DNA from: Bdellovibrionales bacterium
Lineage (GTDB): Bacteria > Bdellovibrionota > Bdellovibrionia > Bdellovibrionales > Bdellovibrionaceae
DNA length: 64,000 nucleotides
Direction: 5' to 3'
Assembly (NCBI GenBank): GCA_016713585.1
Contig: JADJOV010000023.1
Span: 248,001-312,000 of the forward strand
Made by a program: the position numbers and the translations under genes. A model generated the notes under the pieces. It did not search any database. It saw only the letters and a list, made by a program, of their open reading frames with translations, and had not been told where the DNA came from. Positions 28,092-36,540 of the stretch are shown here, one piece after another. Position 1 is the stretch's first letter; the number at the start of each line of letters is the position of its first letter.

Positions 28092-28853
28092 TCATTTCAT
28101 TTTAATCTCTTCTAGAATGCGATTTAAAATAATATTCCAATTTGAAGTTCCACCAAAATCCTTGCGTCCTTGGTCGGTCAGATATTCTTCCACCTGATCT
28201 CGATATTGATGGTAAGATATTGAAAGGGCATTTTCTCTGGCTTTTTCGATCAATTCACTATTCAAAGTCCAGTCTCTCGTTTGAAAATGATGACCAAGAT
28301 ACAGAACATAGAGATCAAAAACGTCTCGCGCTTGGGTTTCCGGACGACCAGCAAGAGCCCTGATTTTTTGTTCAACAGCAGCACTCCCTTTAAAATGCTG
28401 ACATCGGTACGAGAGTCTTTTGTATTGACCGGCAATTTCAGGGTCAATATTATTTTCCGTGAAGTTTTGAATTCCAGCCCTTCTCGAAAATTCAACTTTA
28501 GTAGGGAACTCCTCCCCAACTCGATTCACCAAACGAACACGAAATCTTTGGGTCGTTTCAGTTTGCTTGGCTTTTGACGGATCATTGGGCCTAAGTTCAA
28601 TGATTCCATAAGTGGCTAATGCTCTATTAAAAGAGGGATTCTCAAGAATCTTATAACAATTTTTTTTTAAAGTTGGTACAGAACCTCCCAAAATATCCAA
28701 ATCCATATCTTCTGAATAACGTGGACTCTTAAAAAAAAACCGAAGATTGACTCCGCCTTTTAAGACGAATAGGCGAGAATCCATGACTCTCATGAGATTC
28801 TCTAAGAATAAAAAATGAAAGATCTCACGGATCTGGATGTCACTATATGGCAT
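28092..28853 (-). CDS. AbiEii/AbiGii-type nucleotidyltransferase toxin
   Basis: The product is 253 aa. The nucleotidyltransferase motif is VLKGGVNLRFFF followed by SPRYSEDMDLDI: a GG motif, then DxD metal ligands. Related toxins (AbiEii, MenT) add nucleotides to tRNA 3' ends and stop growth. A second conserved stretch is KIRALAGRPETQARDVFDLY, with the acidic/Arg block typical of the family. ATG 28853 lies 2 bp from a palindromic operator. It is the first gene of a two-gene operon and lies in the accessory island. Confidence 0.8.
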   Translation of the reverse strand: MPYSDIQIREIFHFLFLENLMRVMDSRLFVLKGGVNLRFFFKSPRYSEDMDLDILGGSVPTLKKNCYKILENPSFNRALATYGIIELRPNDPSKAKQTETTQRFRVRLVNRVGEEFPTKVEFSRRAGIQNFTENNIDPEIAGQYKRLSYRCQHFKGSAAVEQKIRALAGRPETQARDVFDLYVLYLGHHFQTRDWTLNSELIEKARENALSISYHQYRDQVEEYLTDQGRKDFGGTSNWNIILNRILEEIKMK

Positions 28854-28854
28854 G

Positions 28855-28906
28855 ATTCATTATGAATCTGAATGTTCAATTATGTCAACCAATATTCATA
28901 ATGAAT
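28855..28906. promoter_or_regulatory. Twin palindromic operators of the AbiE operon
   Basis: Two copies of the palindrome ATTCAT-N-ATGAAT lie at 28855-28867 and 28894-28906, centres 39 bp apart. They overlap the expected promoter and abut the toxin start codon. AbiEi proteins are known to bind paired inverted repeats cooperatively, and this arrangement fits that. Confidence 0.6.
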
Positions 28907-28934
28907 TCAGGTAAAATAGCAACCCAGGTAAAGT

Positions 28935-28954
28935 TGTGCCGTCAAAGCGGCACA
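28935..28954. repeat. GTGCC/GGCAC stem-loop, member 1
   Basis: TGTGCCG-TCAAAG-CGGCACA forms a 7-bp stem. Similar small hairpins (GTGCCAT ... ATGGCAC) occur at 29442-29459 and 33430-33450. All are intergenic within the accessory island. Confidence 0.45.
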
Positions 28955-29075
28955 TTTACTTGCGCGAAGCCAATAGTGCACCGCGAGTCCATACAGCACT
29001 CAAAAAATCCCAACTTTTTTAACTTTGGCAGTCCCTTTATAGCAAATCATCCAATATTTTGATATCCCCTTCTGA

Positions 29076-29280
29076 GCAAAGGTGACCGTTAAAAACAGCA
29101 ACGCGAGGACAGTTCTTCGATTCTAAAGGAGGGAGTTAAAGGGGAGGTCCTTATCTCAGGTGCGAGAGTCGGCAAGGTTCGGGGGAATCGATTCAGTTCA
29201 AGGACACGAGACGTATAGCAACGAGCACTCCAGCTTAAACACGAATCCCAGAAGTCTGGAGCGGAACGCACTTTTGTGTT
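29076..29280 (-). repeat. Long inverted repeat, copy A
   Basis: Read on the minus strand, about 110 bp from 29280 down (GCGTTCCGCTCCAGACTTCT onward) and the last ~25 bp (TTTTTAACGGTCA) match the plus strand at 36167-36300, with about 50 bp absent from that copy. The two copies face each other across 7 kb of accessory DNA. Both contain CCAGA..TCTGG, a small hairpin. No gene is convincing here, so it may be a structured RNA or a non-coding repeat. The rest of 28955-29642 holds only hairpins. Confidence 0.55.
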
Positions 29281-29441
29281 GGAAGTTTGAGAGCCAATAC
29301 CCATAGAGCGAGGAAGAAAGTGATAAGTCGCGCAGCCTTCTTTGCAGGCAAAAAGACGTGCAGAAGTATTCTTGGTTCATGCCTCCGGTTTTCTTAACTT
29401 TGGCAATATTTTTTACTTCAAGTTAGCTTGCACAAGTAGAC

Positions 29442-29459
29442 GTGCCATTTTGATGGCAC
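29442..29459. repeat. GTGCC/GGCAC stem-loop, member 2
   Basis: GTGCCAT-TTTG-ATGGCAC forms a 7-bp stem with a 4-base loop. See members at 28935 and 33430. Confidence 0.45.
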
Positions 29460-29473
29460 AACTTTTCTGTGGT

Positions 29474-29510
29474 GGGACCTAGCCAGCAATGGCTGGGTCT
29501 ACCCGATCTC
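29474..29510 (+). repeat. Second copy of the palindrome family seen at 1109-1160
   Basis: The core AGCCAGCAATGGCTGGG and the tail CTACCCGATCTC match the minus strand of 1109-1160 with a few substitutions that weaken the stem. It stands downstream of the HigBA operon, as the first copy stands downstream of an ATPase gene. Confidence 0.55.
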
Positions 29511-29516
29511 GATGCC

Positions 29517-29545
29517 CTTGAGTGTCCCTGGCGGGACGACTCAAG
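29517..29545. terminator. Hairpin downstream of HigBA
   Basis: CTTGAGTGTCCC pairs with GGGACGACTCAAG (one bulged base) around TGGC, in the gap after the higA stop at 29643 on the minus strand. It is a strong stem without an obvious U-tract. Confidence 0.4.
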
Positions 29546-29642
29546 CCCATGCGTCCATGATTTTTGAAGTGATTAAATTGAAAGCTTTCTGGTTGTTTCA
29601 GGAAAATGCTGATCCAAACTGATTGACAAGGTATAAGTCCCT

Positions 29643-29948
29643 CTAGGCAACCCTGCTTTTATCGTCAGGCCCTTCAATAACGAGCCTGATATTGCCACCA
29701 CAAGCATCTGCCATTCGCTTCAGAGTACGTAGTTCATAGCGATCATACTCTGCATTTTCATACCGACTAATGGCTGAAGCTGTCGTGCCGGCCTTTTTTG
29801 CCAACTGAGCTTGGGTCAGTCCAGATTGAAGACGCAGACGCAGAAGTTGTTCTGCTATCGACAACTTCTCAATCTCTTGTTCAAATCCTTGTTTGAATTT
29901 TAGATTTCGCAATTTCTTATCCAACCACGATTTAGTCTGTTTTTTCAT
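29643..29948 (-). CDS. higA: HigA-type antitoxin (XRE helix-turn-helix)
   Basis: The product is 101 aa with a standard XRE HTH: LRLRLQSGLTQAQLAKKAGT followed by TASAISRYENAEYDRYELRT. HigA antitoxins bind HigB and repress the operon. It lies 4 bp after the toxin gene, the toxin-first order typical of higBA, and is likely controlled from the palindrome at 30336-30359. Confidence 0.8.
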   Translation of the reverse strand: MKKQTKSWLDKKLRNLKFKQGFEQEIEKLSIAEQLLRLRLQSGLTQAQLAKKAGTTASAISRYENAEYDRYELRTLKRMADACGGNIRLVIEGPDDKSRVA

Positions 29949-29952
29949 TTTT

Positions 29953-30318
29953 TTACCCTCGATATAAAGTCTGATTTATATTTCTCCGCCCGTTCAATTT
30001 CACCCTTGGGGTTTTTGCCGATTTCTTGGCAAACCCATGAGTCAGGATCACTCTTTGGCCCACAAAGAAAAAACAAAGTATGCGACCATCATCCACCTTG
30101 AATTCAAAAATCTGATCAGAGCCCTCAAGATGTTTGAATTTTCTCTCGTTCCATAGTTTTCCAACATCAGCCAGCATCGCAAATAAAGATGCAAATTTTT
30201 GTTGATGCTTTTGTGAAAGAGACTCCAACCACTCTTCAGCAGGGACATCTCCATTGGGTAAAACAACGGCTTCAATCTGAAAGACCTGACCTCTATAGAT
30301 CAGATGAGTGTGTTCCAT
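29953..30318 (-). CDS. higB: HigB/RelE-type mRNA interferase toxin (Gp49-like)
   Basis: The product is about 121 aa, of the phage-derived Gp49/HigB group in the RelE superfamily. The markers are WNERKFKHLEG, IFEFKVDDGRILCFF and VILTHGFAKKSAKTP, the C-terminal block with the Lys-rich 'F-x-K-K-x-x-K-x-P' end. Such toxins cut mRNA on the ribosome. I chose ATG 30318; a TTG one codon earlier is also possible. It is the first gene of the operon. Confidence 0.8.
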   Translation of the reverse strand: MEHTHLIYRGQVFQIEAVVLPNGDVPAEEWLESLSQKHQQKFASLFAMLADVGKLWNERKFKHLEGSDQIFEFKVDDGRILCFFFVGQRVILTHGFAKKSAKTPRVKLNGRRNINQTLYRG

Positions 30319-30335
30319 CAAAATACTCCAATTCC

Positions 30336-30359
30336 AATGTTAGCATATATGATAACATT
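30336..30359. promoter_or_regulatory. Palindromic operator upstream of HigBA
   Basis: AATGTTA and TAACATT flank CATATATG, giving 24 bp of dyad symmetry with one mismatched pair, 18 bp before the higB start. This is the expected binding site of the HigA repressor. Confidence 0.6.
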
Positions 30360-30472
30360 TCTCAAGTAAAATCAAGCCCTGCGCAGTCTCTCCTTCACGC
30401 AGGTACCTCTCATCTAAGTAAGTTGACGCAGACTCCACCAGCGTATCACGCCGTCTTACATGATAAAACGGT

Positions 30473-30556
30473 TTAGGATTTCGCCCACAAACCAACAACA
30501 TTTCCATCTAAATCATGGATCATGGCAAAGAAGCTCTTGCCGTCCCCGCTATCCAT
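30473..30556 (-). pseudogene. C-terminal remnant of a VOC (glyoxalase-fold) protein
   Basis: This is a 27-codon frame ending FFAMIHDLDGNVVGLWAKS, which is the closing strand of many VOC/glyoxalase-like proteins (D-P-x-G-N-x-x-G-L-W). Nothing of the rest of the gene remains. The surrounding 30360-30730 shows no other gene. Confidence 0.45.
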
Positions 30557-30731
30557 TTTTTGAATCAAGGCTAAAAAGATCAACAAATTGTATCAATTTG
30601 GCGGGATACCGGCCTCGCTCCCGAGGCTGGTCAAGTGCCACTTAGCTTTTTGGGGCCGCTTTCTCGGAAAGAACGGAGACGCTCCAGACCTCGCCTGCCT
30701 GTTCAACAAGTGCCATTCTTGAATTGACGGT

Positions 30732-30985
30732 CTAGCGTTCAAGAAGTCGCCTAATCATCTCAGGTTGTCAGCCTTTGCCTTGTTTTTTTGTCGGAACCCC
30801 GACACTTGTTAAAAAATCACAGATCCGCCGATACGAAAGCCCATCACTCGACATCTTTCGTGCCGATTGAATAATTCGCTGTTCGCCAAGATGGGGCAGC
30901 AGAAAACCGACTGATCGTCTAAGACCGTACGGCACTTGCGATGGCCGTAAACCTGGGTTTCCCCATCGGAAGGGCCCCGAGCTTG
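30732..30985 (-). pseudogene. Serine recombinase C-terminal remnant
   Basis: The frame VPYGLRR, HLGEQRIIQSARKMSSDG, LSYRRICDFLTSVGVPTKK resembles the 'recombinase' domain after the catalytic head of large serine recombinases. TGA then stands where Trp is normal (GKG-stop-QPEMIRRLLER), and the frame closes at 30732. The catalytic Ser domain is absent. Upstream sequence (about 30920-31080) is in other frames. Confidence 0.5.
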
Positions 30986-31129
30986 TCGGCTTGTGATCCG
31001 AACCACCCACCCGGGGGAGACTCCGCCCCACGGCCACCCTGCGTCCAGGAATCGTCCGACTTCCCCCCGGTCGAGGATCCACGAATTAGATCAACAGCTG
31101 GCTGAGTGTTGCAACGCCCGTCCTTCTGC

Positions 31130-32659
31130 ATGGTCGAACGTGCCCCAAAACCCTTCCAAAGCTTCAAAGAGCTCCAATACAAAAGGCATCGGCCTGATGA
31201 GTCTGTCCTTTACAAACTGATCCAGGAGAACCTTGAGACCTTTCTTGAGCGCTTCCAGCTTGAGATGGGCCATCCCTTGCCAGCCTTCGTCACCAAGGAA
31301 TTCTATGATTATCTGAACTGCGGGATTCTAGCTAATGGCTTCCTACGAGTTCAGTGTGAAAAGTGCCATCATGAAAATCTCGTGGCATTTTCCTGCAAAC
31401 ACCGTGGATTCTGCCCCAGCTGTGGAGCTCGAAGAATGGTCGAGACAGCAGCCCACCTGGTTGACTATGTCCTGCCTGATCAGCCTATTCGGCAATTCGT
31501 CTTAACCTTCCCCTTTCAGCTCAGGCCCTTGCTTGCCGTCCGGCCAAAGATCATGTCCGCTTGCCTTGAAATCAGTCATCGGGCGACGACAGCCTTTCTC
31601 CTCAAAAAAGCGGGACTCTCAAAAACCACAGGCGTCACTGGAGGCGTCACCTTGATCCAGCGATTTGGGGGCGCATGCAACGTCAATGTCCACCTCCATC
31701 AACTTCTGATCGATGGGGCTTATGAACTCAATACCGACAAGATCCCAGAGGACTTTCACAAAAGTGCACCTCCAACCATCCCAGAGCTAGAGGGCCTGGT
31801 TAAGACCATCGCCCACCGAGTTGCCAAATACCTTGAGAAAAACGGCATCATCGCAAAGATGACGACGCCCCTCTTCAACTCAACATCCCCATGGAGGAAG
31901 GCTTTTCCCATTTGCAGGCCGCCTCGAGTTCCTACAGATTCTTGCTCGGTCCAAATAAAGGAAAAAAGGCTCTCGTGCTCAAATCTCAGGTCGACAGGGA
32001 CCACCTCGGCAAAGGTGGACTTGTTGGCAAGTACTCTGGCTTCACTCTCCACGGAGGTGTTGCCGTAGGCCCTGGACAACGAGACAAGCTTGAAAAGATC
32101 GCCCGATACATTGCAAGGCCCGCCATCAGTGAAGAGAGGCTCTCTGTCACCTCCAGAGGGCAAGTCATCTATAAACTCAAAACTCCCTATGACGATGGAA
32201 CCACACAAATTGTCTTTGAGCCCTTGGAGTTCATGGAAAAACTTGCGGCCCTTGTCCCTCGACCACGAGTTCACCTCACCCGATTTCATGGAGTCCTGGC
32301 TCCAAACTACAAGTACAGAAAACTCATCGTCCCAACCCCACTAGCCCGACTCCAAACCAAGGAGCGGTCGACCAGAGCCAAGATGACAACATTAAGAACG
32401 ACTCAACAAAGAAAAAGCGCATCACCTGGGCCCAGCTGCTCAAGCGAGTCTTCAAAATGGACATGGAAACCTGCAATGTTTGCGGCGGAAAAATGGCAGT
32501 CATCTCCGCAATCACTGATCCGAGGTGATCCAAAAAATACTCGAACATCTGAAACTTCCCACGAGATCACCGAAAATCCACTCAAGCCGAGGACCACCAC
32601 AACACCATTGCAAAGGTTCCGGAGACGACTTCATCCAAGCCTTCCCTGATTATGATTAG
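31130..32659 (+). pseudogene. IS91-family (HUH/Y2) transposase, frameshifted
   Basis: This is a rolling-circle transposase. The zinc-binding block is VQCEKCHHENLV followed by HRGFCPSCGARRM. The HUH-like motif is NVNVHLHQLLIDG. The tyrosine region is KIARYIARPAISEERL. The C-terminal domain continues VHLTRFHGVLAPNYKYR and, in a third frame, ITWAQLLKRVFKMDMETCN. Shifts near 31855 and 32385 break it into three frames ending with TAG at 32657-32659. The start is not certain, and ATG 31130 is the first in frame. No ori or ter ends were recognised. Confidence 0.75.
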
Positions 32660-32820
32660 ACCAAGACACACGACTCATGAGCTTTCTTGGACCCCTCAGA
32701 TTCGAAATCCAAGAGTCGGCGGGACTCCTATACAAAAAAACAAATCCAATGAGAAAAAAATCGATATAAAATCTCATAAACAGTCCATCAATCTAAAAGC
32801 ATCATCAAAAACTCAAAAAA

Positions 32821-33348
32821 TTGAGCAGAATTAACTGGAAACCAACTTCCCGCAGAATTGACCAGGCGTCCTATATAATTGAGTTCCTCAGCGCAGGTGG
32901 TAATCTTTCGAGTAAGAAGTACCATGCAGCAGAGCAATTGATTTCCCCCGATTTCGTGATTTTATTTATGCCTCTAGAGCCTGCCTTTGCCTTGGCATTC
33001 CAGTTGAAGCCTGATCTTTTTGGCTGGGCTTGGGAAAGAAATATTGCAATTGTCAGCCCCACCACTTTGCTAGCAACCCTGCGCACGGTTTCCACTCTAT
33101 GGAAGCAAGAAAAACAACAGCGCAATGCTTTAGAAATCGCCCGTAGGGGGGGATTGCTCTACGAGAAATTCGCAAACTTGTTGGTTGACTTCAATACCCT
33201 GGGCGACAAACTAGATGCTGCTCAAAGAACTCATCATGATATGACCAAAAAGCTGAGTGAAGGACGCGGAAACTTGATATCGCAGGTTGAAGAACTTAAA
33301 GAGCTTGGCGTCAAGACAGAGAAGACTCTGCCCTCACTCGAAATTTAA
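32821..33348 (+). pseudogene. rmuC: RmuC C-terminal fragment
   Basis: RmuC is a nuclease-fold protein that limits recombination at inverted repeats. From about 32900 the frame reads SPDFVILFMPLEPAF, IAIVSPTTLLATLRTV and LSEGRGNLISQVEELKELG, the conserved RmuC C-terminal half. The first two thirds of the usual ~450 residues are missing. Exactly at the cut stands the dispersed repeat at 32851-32900, which supplies the first codons of the frame. It is probably non-functional. Confidence 0.75.
32851..32900 (+). repeat. Dispersed junction repeat, copy 2
   Basis: GAATTGACCAGGCGTCCTAT matches copy 4 at 40780, and the following 24 bp (32876-32899, ending CCTCAGCGCAGGTG) match copy 3 at 34814-34837 exactly. 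It lies at the 5' break of the rmuC fragment. Confidence 0.65.
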
Positions 33349-33429
33349 CCGCTGGATAGTTGTCTCGCTTCTCTTCGGTACCCCGTAAGTGATCTTAGGG
33401 TCATTACTCATGGGTCTGCATCAGGAATT

Positions 33430-33450
33430 CGTGCCATTTATGATGGCACG
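33430..33450. repeat. GTGCC/GGCAC stem-loop, member 3
   Basis: CGTGCCAT-TTATG-ATGGCACG is an 8-bp perfect stem between the rmuC fragment and the secreted protein gene. It could also end transcripts from both sides. Confidence 0.45.
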
Positions 33451-33530
33451 TCATATTTTAAGCAAACAGAATCGACACTTTTTCAGGAAAGTCTATTTGC
33501 AATCAAGGTCGTTTTCGCTATCGACTTTAG

Positions 33531-33878
33531 TTATTTTCGTCGGTTTGTCCAAATATCTCCCATATTCCTCATCAATAACTGTTCCTGTAACACAATACTC
33601 GACAAGTTTTTTCCTTGATGCTCACGGAGCTTATTAAGATCTTTCAAAACACCGTCTTTGAGCCAATAAGTTACAGAATCTTCGTTGCTATCGTCGGAAA
33701 GATACGGTCGTACTTTATCGCTCTTGTCTGGCCCATGGGTTTTTACCCCTTCGTAGAATCCTCCACAAACCACTTTTTTTTCTGCAACTACATCAGAATC
33801 AGAGGCTTGACTTGTTTCAATTAAAAACGAGCTGATAATCAATACGAACACAGGAAGCGATCTTAAAAATGACGACAT
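33531..33878 (-). CDS. Small secreted hypothetical protein
   Basis: The product is 115 aa with a signal peptide (LRSLPVFVLIISSFLIETSQA) and a short hydrophilic mature part with a single Cys (VVCGGFYEG). No family is recognised. ATG 33878 follows AAAGGAA. A 16-bp-arm hairpin lies in its leader (33899-33936), which could control it. Confidence 0.55.
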   Translation of the reverse strand: MSSFLRSLPVFVLIISSFLIETSQASDSDVVAEKKVVCGGFYEGVKTHGPDKSDKVRPYLSDDSNEDSVTYWLKDGVLKDLNKLREHQGKNLSSIVLQEQLLMRNMGDIWTNRRK

Positions 33879-33898
33879 AAAAAATTCCTTTCAGGTTA

Positions 33899-33936
33899 GT
33901 GTAAGTCATTTCACACGGACGTGAGATGACTTACAC
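33899..33936. promoter_or_regulatory. Large stem-loop in the leader of the secreted protein gene
   Basis: GTGTAAGTCATTTCAC and GTGAGATGACTTACAC form 16-bp arms with one G-T-type mismatch around ACGGAC, 20 bp before the start codon on the minus strand. It may be an attenuator, operator or mRNA-stability element. The 33937-34163 gap shows nothing else. Confidence 0.5.
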
Positions 33937-34163
33937 AGATAACGGAAATTCTCAAAATATGAAACTGTCAGCTTTTTGACATGCTCCAAGTTGACAAAGT
34001 CTCCAATGAAAAATTAGCTAGATATAGCTGTATAAATTCTACATGCACAAAAAGGCGCCTTATTATTTATCTCCTTTTTCTCCAGGAGGTGAAGGATGTG
34101 TTGGAGTAAGACAGACATGCGGCTAGACTCTCAAAAACATGCCGAAAAGGTGATTGACCAATT

Positions 34164-34815
34164 TTGTTTGATATCCTAATTTGGTCAACTATTTGTATTA
34201 ACAGGACTTTTCTGAGCAAATTACAGGCCTTGCCTCTGTCGACGCTGAAACAGTGTGATTTGCCAACAGTGAGAGATTTGCTCGATGATTTAAGGGTTCG
34301 ACACCGAACCACAGAAAGTCCTTCTTTTTTCTTAGATCAATTCAGTGGTCCTTTTTTTCTGGACGAAGCCACTCACTCCCCCGAACTTTTTTCAGAAATA
34401 AAAAAACGGGCAGATTCAGCGAAATCGCGGCGGCAGTGGGTGTTGAGTCCTCCACCGTTCAGTCTTGGGCTCTAACTTTAGAACAAAATCAGATCATTAA
34501 AATTGTCAGACCATATGTCAGCAGTCTCAATAAGAGAATTATTAAGTCTCCAAAAGTTTATCAGCATTGAAGTAAAAACAACCCCTCGCAATTATTCAGT
34601 CGAACAACTCAAACACCTTCAATCTCTTAAAATCAATATTGTGGAGCACTGGATTGTGGCCCCTAAAAAGAGCCCAATCGCTTCGCTTTTATCTCGAGTT
34701 TTCTACCATACCCATAGTCGGCAACTGCAGCTGAGGCATATATTTTTCGCCTTGCTCAAGCAGGGCGAGATGAGCCTGAGCCAGCGCCTTAAGATTGGCC
34801 TCAAATTGCATTCTA
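34164..34815 (+). pseudogene. Decayed DUF4143-type ATPase
   Basis: The pieces in order are Walker B and flank (FFLDEATHSPELFSEIKKRA) up to about 34430; then, in another frame, the winged-helix part (AAAVGVESSTVQSWALTLEQ) and SSLNKRIIKSPKVYQH; then, from about 34560, IEVKTTPRNYSVEQLKHLQ, the nuclease-like C-terminus. This is the order of AAA_14/DUF4143 proteins, of a subfamily different from the two intact copies. The P-loop part is absent. It ends at the repeat that begins the MFS copy. Confidence 0.6.
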
Positions 34816-34854
34816 ATTGAGTTCCTCAGCGCAGGTGCTTTGTTCTTCCTATCC
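34813..34854 (+). repeat. Dispersed junction repeat, copy 3
   Basis: This shares 24 exact bp with copy 2 (34814-34837) and GGTGCTTT.T.CTTC.TATCCT with copy 1. It replaces the native 5' end of the MFS gene and supplies its first codons. Confidence 0.6.
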
Positions 34855-36124
34855 TCCTTGTTTGGGTTTTTGGCAACAAGTTAGACCCGCAATCAATCTC
34901 GTAGTCGTTGTCGCAGGGCTCGGATATTTTGTCGACTTGTTTCATATAACACTTTTTGGAGTTGTGAGAATCTCCAGCTTTAAAGATCTTGGAATTACGG
35001 ATCCCTCTGAATTGATGCAAGCAGGGGTTCTCTCTTATAATGCTCAAATGATAGGGATGATGATCGGTGGAATATTTTGGGGGATTCTTGGAGACAAAAT
35101 AGGAAGATATATTATATTGACGGTGCCAATTGTGATCTATTCACTCGGAAGCATTGCTAATGTTTTTGTCCAGGATGCAACTGCCTATGCCATTTGTCGG
35201 TTTATCACCGGGATTGGACTTGCTGGGGAACTCGGGGCGGCAATCACTCTCGTCTCTGAAACTCTACCAAAGGAAATTAGAGGCATCGGAACGACCATTG
35301 TGGCGACGCTCGGCCTACTCGGGGCTGTCTTTGCCGGCCTCTTTGGGCAAATGCTATATTGGAAAACCGCCTACGTCATAGCTGGACTGATGGGATTTGT
35401 TTTGCTTGCTATCAGATTAAAAGTCCTTGATCGAGCTATGGTCGATAAACACAAATCAACTCAATCGAACCGGGGGAACTTTCGACTCTTGTTTGATCGG
35501 GAGCGGGGCTTTAAATATATTAAATGTATTCTTGTCGGGGTTCCAGTTTACTATATCACAGGAGTCATGTTTACATTTGCCCCTGAACTCACAAGGAATA
35601 TGAACATTCAGGGAACCGTCACCGCAGGCAACACAATTCTTTGGGGAACTATCGGGCTGACCACTGGGGACTTTGTCTCTGGTTTATTGAGTCAACTTCT
35701 TAAGTCCAGAAATAAGGCGGTGATGGCTTGCCTGTTTGCTGCCTCTATTGGTTCAGTCATTTATTTAAATCTCAACGGAGTTACACCATTCTGGATTAAC
35801 TTTATGTGCTTTTTTATCGGCACTGCCGCCGGATACTGGGCCGTACTAGTGACTCTCGCGGCTGAACAATTTGGAACTAATATCAGAGCCACCGTAGCCA
35901 CAACAGTTCCTAATTTTGTTCGAGGAGCTGCCGCCTTAGTTGTCTTTCTCTTTGCTCACTTAAACAATTATATAGGCATAGTTCCCTCGGCAAGCCTCAT
36001 CGGCGCAATCCTTTTTGGATTGGCTTTGCTCAGCCTATGGACCCTCGAAGAAACCTTTGGCAGAGATCTGAATTTTGAAGAGGTGACCAACCAGCAGCAG
36101 CAGTCAAAAGCCCAAACTTTTTAA
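34817..36124 (+). CDS. MFS transporter, open copy with replaced N-terminus
   Basis: The product is up to 435 aa with about 12 hydrophobic segments and MFS motif A (WGILGDKIGRY). A charged cytoplasmic loop (VDKHKSTQSNRGNFRLLFDR) lies between helices 6 and 7. The substrate is unknown; metabolite or sugar transport is likely. Homology with the broken copy at 24519 starts at CTTGTTTGGG (about 34857). The original ATG is not present, so translation would begin at TTG 34817 or GTG 34835, inside a dispersed repeat, with no good ribosome site. The frame is intact, but expression is doubtful. The tail also differs (NQQQQSKAQTF). Confidence 0.75.
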   Translation: MSSSAQVLCSSYPPCLGFWQQVRPAINLVVVVAGLGYFVDLFHITLFGVVRISSFKDLGITDPSELMQAGVLSYNAQMIGMMIGGIFWGILGDKIGRYIILTVPIVIYSLGSIANVFVQDATAYAICRFITGIGLAGELGAAITLVSETLPKEIRGIGTTIVATLGLLGAVFAGLFGQMLYWKTAYVIAGLMGFVLLAIRLKVLDRAMVDKHKSTQSNRGNFRLLFDRERGFKYIKCILVGVPVYYITGVMFTFAPELTRNMNIQGTVTAGNTILWGTIGLTTGDFVSGLLSQLLKSRNKAVMACLFAASIGSVIYLNLNGVTPFWINFMCFFIGTAAGYWAVLVTLAAEQFGTNIRATVATTVPNFVRGAAALVVFLFAHLNNYIGIVPSASLIGAILFGLALLSLWTLEETFGRDLNFEEVTNQQQQSKAQTF

Positions 36125-36166
36125 AACGCCATTGCTGAATCTCTTTGGTGCGGGCGTCGATATACC

Positions 36167-36300
36167 AACTCAAAAATGCGTTCCGCTCCAGACTTCTGGG
36201 TTTCGTGTTGAAACTGGAGCGTCCGTTGCTATACGTCCCGTGTTCTTGAAATTTACCGGCTCCCCCGAGTCTTACCGCTATTTTTAACGGTCATTTTTGC
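36167..36300 (+). repeat. Long inverted repeat, copy B
   Basis: This matches copy A at 29076-29280 on the opposite strand (GCGTTCCGCTCCAGACTTCT, GTTGCTATACGTC, TTTTTAACGGTCA). It lies just after the MFS gene. The rest of the 36125-36540 gap shows no gene. Confidence 0.55.
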
Positions 36301-36540
36301 AGATAGAAAGTATCATTAATTGTCAAAATTTGGTATTTACATTTCGCCGATGCGAAAAATCTATCGTTATTTTGCCGTTCGCAGTTAGAGACAAAGCAGA
36401 CTAAAATTGTTTCCCTGGATCAGATACGAGGGCACAGCAAAACGAAAACCATCTGCGGACTAATTTTGCGTTTTGAGCTAGCATGTTGAATAAGTTGCCA
36501 TTACAGGGACAAAAGACTAGCAGACTGGGCGGTTGACATG

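Noticed and set aside
29089..29304. 71-codon minus-strand ORF over the long repeat
   Set aside because: The matching repeat at 36167-36300 does not keep the frame, so the conservation is not at protein level.
34067..34312. 81-codon minus-strand ORF
   Set aside because: It is antisense to the recognisable DUF4143 ATPase remnant.
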